In this document: one piece after another, positions 39,564 to 47,472 of the stretch
Position numbering within the stretch: the stretch's first letter is position 1
Layout of the letters: every line of letters begins with the position of its first letter
Assembly: GCF_024662015.1 (NCBI RefSeq)
Contig: NZ_CP102480.1
Coordinates: 4,334,501-4,398,500 of the forward strand
Direction of reading: 5' to 3'
Length of the DNA: 64,000 nt
DNA from: Nisaea acidiphila
GTDB lineage: Bacteria > Pseudomonadota > Alphaproteobacteria > Thalassobaculales > Thalassobaculaceae
Notes under the pieces: model-generated
The model's database searches: none
Seen by the model: the letters and a program-made list of their open reading frames with translations, nothing else
Told to the model about the DNA's origin: nothing
Made by a program: the position numbers and the translations under genes

Positions 39564-40940
39564 TCAGCTCCCGGGGCTGGATTTTGCGGTTTTCTGTTCG
39601 ATTTTCCGGCGCAGCTCGGCCTGTTTTTCCGCTGTGATCGGGAAGCCTCGCATGATGGAGATAGCAGCAAGCTTCAGGACGACCGGTGCGGCACCGTAGA
39701 GCAGGGAGAGGGCGAGCAGGGCGCGCGGGGCGTTGTCGCCGGACGCATCGAAGCCGGCGAAATCCAGCAGCGGAAAGGCGATGCCGACGGCGAGCGCGAG
39801 GGCGAGCTTGGTCGCCATGCCCCAGAGCGCGAAATAGAGCCCGGCGCGAGAACTCCCGCCCTCGGCCGTGTCGACATCGACCACGTCTGCCTGCATCGAA
39901 GGAGGCAGCACGAGATCGGCCCCGAGGCAGAGGCCGGTGCCGATACAGATCGCGAGGAACGCCGCATAGTCGCCGGGGCCGAGTAGCGGCACTGTGGCGA
40001 AGATCGCGCTGTTCAGCAGCATGGCGATGATCCAGGCGCGATGCTTACCGAGACGATGACTGACGAAAAGCCAGAGCGGGACACCGGAGATCCCGAGCAG
40101 GAAATAGGTCAGCAGCAGGATGTCGACCTCGTCCGGAAGGCCGAGCCCCTTCTCGACGAACAGCACGAAGAGGGTTGCCGCGAGGCCGTTCGCAAGGCCG
40201 TTCAGCAGGTAGGCGAGGATGAGGCGAAGGAACGGCCGGTTGCGGATTAGCAGCGCTGCACCGGAGCGCCACTGTTTCATGGTACTTGCGGTTGCCTGTT
40301 CCGGTGGTCTCCGCTCCGGTACGAGGCCGGTTGCCAGCAGAACCGAGACCGGCAGCGCGACGACGAGGAACGCGGCGAGCACCGACAGTACCTGCCCGAG
40401 GTCCTTCCCGCCCGCGCCTCCGGCGGCAGAGATCGTGGCTGGCATCCCGGAGGCGACGAGGGTGCCCAGTACCACCAGCGTCTCCCGGAAAGCGGTAACG
40501 CGGGAACGCTCGTGATAGTCTCCGGAGAGTTCCGCGCCCCAGGCCGTGTAAGGCAGTTGCACCATGGTCCAGCCGAGATAGAGCGCCGCGCTCCAGGCGA
40601 AGAGGTGGAGAACGCCGGCCCCCTCAGGCGGAACGAAGAGCATGTAGATCGAAAGGCAGGTGAGCGGCGTGCCGGCGAGGAGCCATGGCTTGCGCCTCCC
40701 GAGGCGTGTCGTGATCCGGTCGCTCAGAAGGCCGATGACCGGGTCCGAGACCGCATCCCATAAACGGGCCACGAGCAGGACCAGCCCGACGGCCGCGAGG
40801 CTGAGGCCCCGTTCCTGCGCGTAGAAGGCCGGCAGGAATATGAAGAGCGGGACCCCGAGTGCCGCGAGCGGAAGCCCCGGAAAGCCGTAGGCAAGGAGCC
40901 TTGTCCGGGAGAATGCCGCTCCGGCGGTCTCTGCCGTCAT
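39564..40940 (-). CDS. GPH-family (sugar:cation symporter-like) MFS carrier
   Basis: A 458-residue carrier with twelve predicted helices. LWDAVSDPVIGLLSDRITTRLGRRKPWLLAGTPL is the characteristic GPH family signature. In RpoE-controlled clusters of this type the carrier accompanies lipid-modifying enzymes rather than sugar genes, so its true substrate may be a lipid or its head group. It lies 3 bp before the DUF3833 gene and 4 bp after the lipid methyltransferase gene. Confidence 0.85.
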   Translation of the reverse strand: MTAETAGAAFSRTRLLAYGFPGLPLAALGVPLFIFLPAFYAQERGLSLAAVGLVLLVARLWDAVSDPVIGLLSDRITTRLGRRKPWLLAGTPLTCLSIYMLFVPPEGAGVLHLFAWSAALYLGWTMVQLPYTAWGAELSGDYHERSRVTAFRETLVVLGTLVASGMPATISAAGGAGGKDLGQVLSVLAAFLVVALPVSVLLATGLVPERRPPEQATASTMKQWRSGAALLIRNRPFLRLILAYLLNGLANGLAATLFVLFVEKGLGLPDEVDILLLTYFLLGISGVPLWLFVSHRLGKHRAWIIAMLLNSAIFATVPLLGPGDYAAFLAICIGTGLCLGADLVLPPSMQADVVDVDTAEGGSSRAGLYFALWGMATKLALALAVGIAFPLLDFAGFDASGDNAPRALLALSLLYGAAPVVLKLAAISIMRGFPITAEKQAELRRKIEQKTAKSSPGS

Positions 40941-40944
40941 GCCC

Positions 40945-42201
40945 TCACGCGTGCTTCAGGGCGATTTGCCGGACATCGATATGGCCGGAACGGAAACCGC
41001 CCTCGCAATAGCAGAGGTAATAGTCCCACATCCGCCGGAAGCGTTCGTCGAAACCGAGCGGGGCGATCTCGTGCCAGCGCGCATGGAACCGTTCGCGCCA
41101 CATGGCGAGGGTACGGGCGTAGTGGCTGCCGAACCCGTCATTTGCGAAACATTCGAGACCCGACGCCTGGAACTGCTCGGTCAATTTGCTGACCGAGGGC
41201 AGCATGCCGCCGGGAAAGATGTATTTCTGGATGAAATCCGGGTTGCGCCGGTAGGTCTCGAAGCCTTCGTCGTCGATGGTGATGATCTGCATCGCGGCGT
41301 GGCCGGTATCGGTCAGGCGCGCGCGAACCTGATCGAAAAAGGCCGGCCAGTACTTCTCGCCGACCGCCTCGAACATCTCGATCGAGGCGATATGGTCGAA
41401 GCGTCCGTCGACGTCTCGGTAATCGCAGAGCTGGATCGAAACCTTGTCCGCGATCCCCTCGCGCTTCGCACGCTCGGTGGCGTAGTCGTGCTGTTCCTCG
41501 GAAAGCGTGAGGCCAACGACGCGCGCGCCGTATTCCCGCGCGGCGACGGAAGCGAAACCGCCCCAGCCGCAGCCGATTTCCAGCACGGTCTGGCCCGGTT
41601 CGAGCCGGAGCATGTCGGCGATCCGGCGGTACTTGCGGCGCTGCGCTGGTTCCAGATCCTTCTCGCCCGGCTCGAACACGGCGGCGGAGTAGGTCATGCT
41701 CGGGTCGAGCCACTTATCGTAGAAGGCATTCCCGATATCGTAGTGGTGCGCGATGTTACGCCGGCTTCCACGTTTGGTATTGCGGTTGGCGAGATGCTGT
41801 ACCGACTTTAAGAAGCGCACGATCCGGGTGCCATCGATCGCGCGTGAGAGGGCGCGCTGGTTTTGCGCGCCGAACTCGATCAGGGCCGGCAGGTCGGGCG
41901 TGTCCCAGCCGCCTTCCATGTAGGCTTCGCCGAACCGCACATCGCCGCCGAGCAGCAGCCGCCGGCTGACATCGTCCGAGGAGAGCTTGACTTCAGCGCA
42001 CGGCCCGGGAGCGATCCCCTCGAACCGGTAGCTCTCGCCATTTGGCGCGTGCACCGTCAATGTCCCGACGCGAACGGCCTTCAGCATGAAGAGCAAGGCC
42101 CGTGTCCAAGGCATCAGGATCTCTGTTCGCTTCGGTCGCAGGCCGGTCACCGGCAGCGGAAATTCGGCTGTCTCGTGATCAGTCATTCTTGCTCGCCCCA
42201 T
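40945..42201 (-). CDS. Cyclopropane-fatty-acyl-phospholipid synthase family methyltransferase
   Basis: A 418-residue SAM-dependent lipid methyltransferase. The SAM site is VLEIGCGWGGFASVAA; RNIAHHYDIGNAFYDKWLDPSMTYSAAVF and FPGGMLPSVSKLTEQF are typical of CFA synthases, which act on unsaturated acyl chains of membrane phospholipids. Start may be 42201 or ATG 42186. In Rhodobacter a relative (UfaM) methylates vaccenoyl chains towards furan fatty acids; which product is formed here cannot be read. Co-transcribed with DUF1365 upstream. Confidence 0.9.
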   Translation of the reverse strand: MGRARMTDHETAEFPLPVTGLRPKRTEILMPWTRALLFMLKAVRVGTLTVHAPNGESYRFEGIAPGPCAEVKLSSDDVSRRLLLGGDVRFGEAYMEGGWDTPDLPALIEFGAQNQRALSRAIDGTRIVRFLKSVQHLANRNTKRGSRRNIAHHYDIGNAFYDKWLDPSMTYSAAVFEPGEKDLEPAQRRKYRRIADMLRLEPGQTVLEIGCGWGGFASVAAREYGARVVGLTLSEEQHDYATERAKREGIADKVSIQLCDYRDVDGRFDHIASIEMFEAVGEKYWPAFFDQVRARLTDTGHAAMQIITIDDEGFETYRRNPDFIQKYIFPGGMLPSVSKLTEQFQASGLECFANDGFGSHYARTLAMWRERFHARWHEIAPLGFDERFRRMWDYYLCYCEGGFRSGHIDVRQIALKHA

Positions 42202-42216
42202 TCCAAGTCTTTTTGA

Positions 42217-43041
42217 TTACGCTGCGTGCTGTCCGGCGGATGACTTGCCGATGACGGATACGGCATGGTCCGGCTCCGCCGGCCGTTCGTGGAAAACCGC
42301 TCCCTTTATCCAGAGCTTCAGTGCTTCCCAGTGGATTCCCGCGACGACCTTGAGGGTCAGCAGGGGGTATAGCGCGGCCATCTTCAGGATCGCCGTGTCC
42401 GTCAGGTCCTCACGGCGCCCTGTATGGGTCGCGACGAGGGTCTCTCCCTCCGGCGTCTCCTGCCGGATCAGGATGGAGAGCTTCTCGCCCGGCTCTTTCA
42501 CGCGGAAGCGATAGGTCGATTGCATCTCCATGAAGGGGGATACGTAGAAGCCTTTCTCGCAGCTCTGCCGGATCGCGTGCGCCGGATCCTGTCTGTCCTC
42601 GACGGGGATCAGATAGCAGTGCTGTTGGCCGAACGTGTTCTTCACCTCGTAGAGAATGGCCTGTAAGCGACCGTCTTCATGGTGGCAGAAATATATCGTT
42701 AGCGGATTGAAGACGAATCCTAAAATTCTTGGAAAACAATGCGTTGTGATGCGTCCTTCAAGTGATTCGAGGCCAGCCGTTCGTAGCTGGTCGCGAACCC
42801 AGTCGCGGACCGGCGCACCGTCGCGCGTGCCGTGGTCCCGGTCGAAATAGGAAAAAAGATTGAACCGGTTCCGCGAGAAGAAACGGAGCCTTGAGGCGAG
42901 CGTGTCGAGCTCGTCGAGATCGACCAGCATCGAGAAGACGCGATAGACGAACCGGTGCCGAAAAGGCAGCAGCCGTGCATGCATGACCTCGCCGCGATAG
43001 AGGCATGAGACTGCAGATGTCTGCTCCGCCGCGTCCGTCAT
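42217..43041 (-). CDS. DUF1365 protein
   Basis: A 274-residue protein of the DUF1365 family, recognisable from SCLYRGEVMHARLLPFRHRFVYRVFSMLVDLDEL and FPRILGFVFNPLTIYFCHHEDGRLQAILYEVKNTFGQQHCYLIP, which carry several conserved His and Cys residues. It is almost always encoded next to an FAD oxidoreductase and a CFA synthase-like gene, as here; in the furan fatty acid pathway members of this gene set act on methylated acyl chains. It lies 1 bp after the FAD gene and 15 bp before the methyltransferase. Confidence 0.88.
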   Translation of the reverse strand: MTDAAEQTSAVSCLYRGEVMHARLLPFRHRFVYRVFSMLVDLDELDTLASRLRFFSRNRFNLFSYFDRDHGTRDGAPVRDWVRDQLRTAGLESLEGRITTHCFPRILGFVFNPLTIYFCHHEDGRLQAILYEVKNTFGQQHCYLIPVEDRQDPAHAIRQSCEKGFYVSPFMEMQSTYRFRVKEPGEKLSILIRQETPEGETLVATHTGRREDLTDTAILKMAALYPLLTLKVVAGIHWEALKLWIKGAVFHERPAEPDHAVSVIGKSSAGQHAA

Positions 43042-43042
43042 C

Positions 43043-44389
43043 TCAATCGTCTCCCGTCGCCTGCGAGGCCGCTTCCGAGTTCTGCAAGGCGAGCCACCTG
43101 TCGCTTGCGGGTGCCACCTCGGTGTTCCAGGGCACTGTGATCCCGAGGCCGCGGGCGACGGCGATCGCGGCTTTCAACCCGTCCTCGTGAAAACCGTAGC
43201 CGCAATAGCTGCCGCAGAACCAGGTGTTGCGGGCGCCCTGGATACCGCCGAGATGCTGCTGTGCCCGAACCGCGGCCGTGTCGAAGACCGGGTGGGTATA
43301 GTTGAACCGCGCGAATTCCAGCGCTGGGTCGGGCTCGCGCAGAGGGTTCATGGTGACGAAGAGCGGCAGTGTCTCGTCGATGCCCTGCAGCCGGTTCATC
43401 CAGTAGGTAAGAGCGACCGCGCGATCCATGTCGCGCCGGCCTTCGGCAAGGTAGTTCCAGGAGGCCCAGGCCCAGCGCCGTTTCGGCATCAGGCTCCTGT
43501 CCCGATGCAGCACCGCGACATTGTCCTGGTAGGTGAAACGGCCGAGCAGGTTGCGTTCCGCATCGTCGGCGTCGCTCAGCATCGTAAGCGCTTCGTCGCC
43601 GTGCGCGCCGATCACGACCTGATCGTAGAAGGTCTCGGAGCCGTCGGGCTCCGTCACCATGACGCCCGCATCGATCCGGCGGATTTCCCGCACTGGATGG
43701 GCCGTCCGGATCTGCCCGCCGCGTTGCTCGATCTCCGCCGCGAGCCGCGTCACATAACTCGCGGAGCCGCGGTCGACGGTAAACCATTGCGGCCGGTTCA
43801 CATGTTTCAACAGACCGTGATTGACGAAGAAACGGACGAAGCTGCGGGCCGGGAAGGCGAGCATGGTCTCGACCGGACAGGACCAGATCGCGGCAGCCAT
43901 GGGCAGCAGGTGATCGTAGAGAAAGCCGTCCCCATAGCCTTCGCGCTTCAGGAAATCGCCGAGCGTGATGTCCGGATCCCGTTCTTCTTCCAGCAGGCGC
44001 GGGGCGGCGGCGAAGAAACGCGCCACGTCGGCCAGCATGCGGTAGTAGCCTGGCTTCAGCAGGTTCGCCGGCTGTGCGACCAGGCCTTTCAGGGAGCCTT
44101 CATATTCGAGGGCGCCGTCGCCGACCGAGACGCTGAAGGACATGTCGCTCGGTTTGGTCTTCACGTCGAGCCAGTCGAAGAGGCCGATCAGGTTCGGGTA
44201 AGTCGCCTCGTTGTAGACGATGAAGCCGGTATCAACCGGGACGGACTGTCCGTCGTAATCGACAGTCACCGTATTGCTGTGGCCCCCGAGCCGGTCGTTC
44301 GCTTCGTAAACAGTGATTGGATAACGCGAGGACAGCAGCCACGCCGCACCAAGGCCGGCAATGCCGCTTCCGATGACAGCTATACGCAT
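43043..44389 (-). CDS. FAD-dependent oxidoreductase (desaturase/amine oxidase-like)
   Basis: A 448-residue flavoprotein beginning MRIAVIGSGIAGLGAAWLLS, the dinucleotide-binding motif, then YEANDRLGGHSNTV. The C-terminal FAD contact is RNTWFCGSYCGYGFHEDGLKAA. Start ATG 44389 has GGGGGAG 7 bases upstream, better than an ATG 21 bp further up. Related flavoproteins beside DUF1365 and CFA synthase include the fatty-acyl desaturase UfaD of Rhodobacter, so desaturation of a methylated phospholipid acyl chain is a reasonable hypothesis. Confidence 0.85.
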   Translation of the reverse strand: MRIAVIGSGIAGLGAAWLLSSRYPITVYEANDRLGGHSNTVTVDYDGQSVPVDTGFIVYNEATYPNLIGLFDWLDVKTKPSDMSFSVSVGDGALEYEGSLKGLVAQPANLLKPGYYRMLADVARFFAAAPRLLEEERDPDITLGDFLKREGYGDGFLYDHLLPMAAAIWSCPVETMLAFPARSFVRFFVNHGLLKHVNRPQWFTVDRGSASYVTRLAAEIEQRGGQIRTAHPVREIRRIDAGVMVTEPDGSETFYDQVVIGAHGDEALTMLSDADDAERNLLGRFTYQDNVAVLHRDRSLMPKRRWAWASWNYLAEGRRDMDRAVALTYWMNRLQGIDETLPLFVTMNPLREPDPALEFARFNYTHPVFDTAAVRAQQHLGGIQGARNTWFCGSYCGYGFHEDGLKAAIAVARGLGITVPWNTEVAPASDRWLALQNSEAASQATGDD

Positions 44390-44453
44390 GCAGTAACTCC
44401 CCCGGAACAAACTCTATTCTGAATTGTGACGCATGTGCAGCATTTAGCTGTGG

Positions 44454-45911
44454 CTAACCGCACGCCGCTGCCTTTGCGGGCTCTGCCTCCCCGAGATCCT
44501 GGTAGGCGGCAAGCGCCCGCTCCCGACCTTCGGCGAGATCAACGATCGGCGCCGGATAGTCGGGCGCGGGATTTCCAGGCGCCTCCCAGGGCTTCTGCAG
44601 GTAACGGTCGGGTACGTCAGCGAGTTCAGGAACCCAGCGTCTCGTGTAGGTGCCGTCGGGATCGAACTTCTCCCCCTGCAGGACCGGATTGAAAATCCGG
44701 AAATAGGGCGCGGCATCGGCGCCGGATCCGGCGACCCACTGCCAGGAGGCGGAGTTGCTGGCGAGATCGGCGTCGAGCAGCGTATCCCAGAACCAGGCCT
44801 CTCCGGCGCGCCAGTCCACCATCAGATGCTTGATGAGAAAGGAGGCGCAGATCATCCGCACGCGGTTGTGCATGTAACCGGTCTGCCAGAGTTCGCGCAT
44901 CCCTGCATCGACGATCGGAATTCCGGTCTTGCCACGCTGCCAGGCAGATAGCGGTTTCTCGGAGCTGTCCCAGGGAAAGTTCTCGAATTCGGGCCTGAGG
45001 CAGGCTTCCGGAAGGTCAGGGTTGTGATAGAGCAGAGAATAGGAAAACTCGCGCCAGACCAGTTCCTTCAGGAAATGCTCCGCCGACCCGGCGAACGGGT
45101 TTCGGTCCGCGGCATGACAATGCGCGACGGTCCTGTGCCAGACCTGGCGAGGTCCGATCTCTCCGAAATGCAGATGCGGCGATAGACGCGAGACATTGGG
45201 TTTCGCCGGAAAGTTCCGGCCTTCCTTGTAATCGTCTAGCGCGGTTTCGAGGAACCGGTCGAGCCGGACCTGCGCGCTGGTCTCGCCCGGCGTCCAGTGA
45301 TCGTGGAATCCCACGGCCCAGTCAGGTTTTGTCGGCAGCAGGTCCCAATCTTCGAGCTTTTCGGATGCGGGCGCGGCCTTCAGCGGGGCAACCCGTTCGG
45401 GGGCCGGTTCCGGCGCTTCCGGCTCGCCAAGTGCCCGGAGCGCACGCCAGTAGGGGGAGAAGACTTTCGGCGGCGTACCGGACTTGGTCTTTACTTCCCA
45501 CGGCTCGAACAGCAGGGAGGCGTTGAAGCTTTCGGCCTCAATCCCGTCCGCCTTGAGCGCGGATTTCAGCTCCGTGTCGCGCTCGATCGCGAACGGCTCG
45601 TAACAGCGGTTCCAGTAAACCGCGGCCGCGCCGGTGCTCTTTGCAAGCTCGCGGATCGTCTCGGCGGCGTTGTCGGAGCTCACGAGATGCAATCTGTTTC
45701 CGCATTGTTCAAGGTCTCTGCCAAGAGAAGCGAGGCTGTGGTGCAGCCACCACCGCGCCGCGCCTCCCGGCGCCCAGTGCCCGGGTGTCTTGTCATCCAG
45801 AACATAAACGGGAAGCACCCGTGCGCCCGACGCGACGGCAGCCGTCAGCGCCGGATTGTCGCTGAGACGGAGATCCTGGCGGAACCAGAGAAGGATCGGT
45901 TTGTCGGACAC
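44454..45911 (-). CDS. phrB: Deoxyribodipyrimidine photo-lyase
   Basis: A 485-residue class I photolyase/cryptochrome. The N-terminal antenna domain begins KPILLWFRQDLRLSDNPAL. The FAD domain shows SRLSPHLHFGEIGPRQVWH, LKELVWREFSYSLLYHNP, GIPIVDAGMRELWQTGYMHNRVRMICASFLIKHLMVDWR, and DADLASNSASWQWVAGSGADAAPYFRIFNPVLQGEKFDP. It reverses UV-induced pyrimidine dimers using blue light. The start is GTG 45911, with AAGGG about 8 bases upstream and a sigma-E-like promoter just ahead. It is the first gene of the leftward membrane-lipid operon. Confidence 0.92.
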   Translation of the reverse strand: MSDKPILLWFRQDLRLSDNPALTAAVASGARVLPVYVLDDKTPGHWAPGGAARWWLHHSLASLGRDLEQCGNRLHLVSSDNAAETIRELAKSTGAAAVYWNRCYEPFAIERDTELKSALKADGIEAESFNASLLFEPWEVKTKSGTPPKVFSPYWRALRALGEPEAPEPAPERVAPLKAAPASEKLEDWDLLPTKPDWAVGFHDHWTPGETSAQVRLDRFLETALDDYKEGRNFPAKPNVSRLSPHLHFGEIGPRQVWHRTVAHCHAADRNPFAGSAEHFLKELVWREFSYSLLYHNPDLPEACLRPEFENFPWDSSEKPLSAWQRGKTGIPIVDAGMRELWQTGYMHNRVRMICASFLIKHLMVDWRAGEAWFWDTLLDADLASNSASWQWVAGSGADAAPYFRIFNPVLQGEKFDPDGTYTRRWVPELADVPDRYLQKPWEAPGNPAPDYPAPIVDLAEGRERALAAYQDLGEAEPAKAAACG

Positions 45912-45937
45912 GCTGCCACCCTTGCCGTTGTGCTAGT

Positions 45938-45967
45938 GCAATACGGCGCGCGGACGGGGACGGATCA
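45938..45967 (-). promoter_or_regulatory. Sigma-E (ChrR-type) promoter for the photolyase operon
   Basis: On the minus strand TGATCC (45967-45962), an 18-bp spacer, and TATTGC (45943-45938). The -35 is an exact match to the TGATCC core of Rhodobacter RpoE-ChrR promoters; the spacing is the same 18 bp seen at 36969. The photolyase GTG is about 26 bases downstream of the -10. Photolyase is a known RpoE-ChrR target. Confidence 0.68.
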
Positions 45968-45974
45968 CTCGTTC

Positions 45975-46643
45975 TCAGTCAACGTTCGTGCTCGGGAAGC
46001 GGTAGATCCGGCGGGGGCCGAGGAAGAGGATTTCGAAGTTTTTGCCGAGCACGGCCCGGATCGCGGGACTGCGGACGCTGAGGCCACCGGTGAGCGCGCC
46101 GAAGGCCGGCATGATGAGGCGCTGGCCGTTATGGGCGAAGCAGCGGCCGCTGAGATGGCGCTGGCGCGTCTTCACCCGGGCGGAGGGATGGAAATGTCCG
46201 CTGACCTCTCCGTCGCCGCCGGTACTCTCGTGCCGGAAGGTGAGGGCCCCGACCGTTTCTTCCACGCAGTGCCGCCCCGGGAGATCGTCCGGCAGGTCCG
46301 GGTCGTGGTTGCCGGTGATCCAGCACCAGTCGCGTTCTGCGACAAGCATGGCGACCTTATCCCGGTCGCCGTCCGCCATCCGCTCCGGGCCGCCGGTATC
46401 GTGGAAATTGTCTCCGAGGCATATGACGCGCTCGGGCCGGTACCTGTCGCAGAGGCGGGTGAGGCGTTTCAGCGTCTCAGCCGTGTCGTAGGGCGGCAGA
46501 AGGATGCCGCGCGCGGCGAAGCTGGAGCTTTTTTCGAGATGGAGGTCGGAAACCACCAGCAACGCGCGTTCCGGCCAGAAAAGGACTCCGGCCGGATCGG
46601 CGGTCAGGGTGACGCCATTGAGGATGAACTGCTCGGTACTCAT
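45975..46643 (-). CDS. pdeM: Ligase-associated DNA damage response endonuclease PdeM
   Basis: A 222-residue calcineurin-like metallophosphoesterase. Metal-site motifs are SDLHLEKS (D33, H35), LGDNFHDTG (77-85), GNHDPDLP (111-118), GHFHP (149-153) and a His in RCFAHNGQRLIMPAFGALTGG. The last motif and length match PdeM, the nuclease of the ligase-associated repair system. Start ATG 46643 (MSTEQFILNG). It is downstream of the Lhr-like helicase, but with a GNAT gene between them. Confidence 0.88.
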   Translation of the reverse strand: MSTEQFILNGVTLTADPAGVLFWPERALLVVSDLHLEKSSSFAARGILLPPYDTAETLKRLTRLCDRYRPERVICLGDNFHDTGGPERMADGDRDKVAMLVAERDWCWITGNHDPDLPDDLPGRHCVEETVGALTFRHESTGGDGEVSGHFHPSARVKTRQRHLSGRCFAHNGQRLIMPAFGALTGGLSVRSPAIRAVLGKNFEILFLGPRRIYRFPSTNVD

Positions 46644-46701
46644 AGAGCTGCTTTGGCCGAAGGCGGGGAAGCGGTCAAGAGAGGTTGGTGCCGCGCAGCG
46701 T

Positions 46702-47472
46702 TCAGCTACCGAGATCGATCTGCACGCGTTTCTCCAGAATACGAAAGCCGCACGACTCGGCGAGTGACCGTACCGCCAGATTCTCTTCCGTCGTGATGAG
46801 AGAGAGGGCCGTGTATCCGGTGTCGCCCAGATGCGAGAGAAGGCCTTCGAAAGCCCGCCTGGCATGCCCCTTTCCGCGCAGATCCGGCCGGGTCAGCAGG
46901 TTGCCGAGATTGGCCCGACCGGAAGGAGCGTGCAGGAGAACGGTTCCCGCGGTTGCCGCGATCTCTCCATTCTCGAAAGCGGCGAAGAATGGGGCTGCGA
47001 GCATCCAGCCGGAGAAAACGGTGTCGTCGTAGTGTGCGGTCATGAAAGCGGCGATCGCGGGCGCGTCCTCCGGGCCGAGGCGGCGAACGGCCGGCGGCAT
47101 CGCGAACGTCGGCCGGCCGGACAAGGCATAGAACAGCGCGGTTCGTTCCCGCAGAGGCTCGTCGGCGCAAAGCAGACGAAAGCGGTCCGCATGCTCGGGC
47201 AGGAGTTGCAGCTCGCGGCGGCTCGGACCTTCGGCCAGAAGCCGCAGGTCGTCGTCCGCTAGAGGACCGAGGGAGGAATGCACTTCCAGTCCGTCGAATG
47301 CGATCGAGAGGATTACGCCACCCGCGGGGGAAAAGTGCGCCATCCGGTTCCGTGCGCCTGCGGCGACGGCGTCGAGCGCCGTGTCCAGATAGAGGCGCAT
47401 GGCCGGATGGTCGCCGACGCGTCGTCCGAGGTCTTGAATCTCTTCCGGGGAGAGAGTGTCCAACGGCCGCAT
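46702..47472 (-). CDS. GNAT-family N-acetyltransferase
   Basis: A 256-residue protein. The C-terminal 120 residues form a GNAT domain, with the acetyl-CoA loop in LLTRPDLRGKGHARRAFEGLLSHL and SLITTEENLAVRSLAESCGFRILEK near the end. The N-terminal half (residues 1-130) is a second, diverged domain with a few GNAT-like strands. Its ATG overlaps the helicase stop by one base (TGATG), so it is translationally coupled to the DNA-repair helicase. Substrate unknown; the position invites a role linked to repair. Confidence 0.8.
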   Translation of the reverse strand: MRPLDTLSPEEIQDLGRRVGDHPAMRLYLDTALDAVAAGARNRMAHFSPAGGVILSIAFDGLEVHSSLGPLADDDLRLLAEGPSRRELQLLPEHADRFRLLCADEPLRERTALFYALSGRPTFAMPPAVRRLGPEDAPAIAAFMTAHYDDTVFSGWMLAAPFFAAFENGEIAATAGTVLLHAPSGRANLGNLLTRPDLRGKGHARRAFEGLLSHLGDTGYTALSLITTEENLAVRSLAESCGFRILEKRVQIDLGS

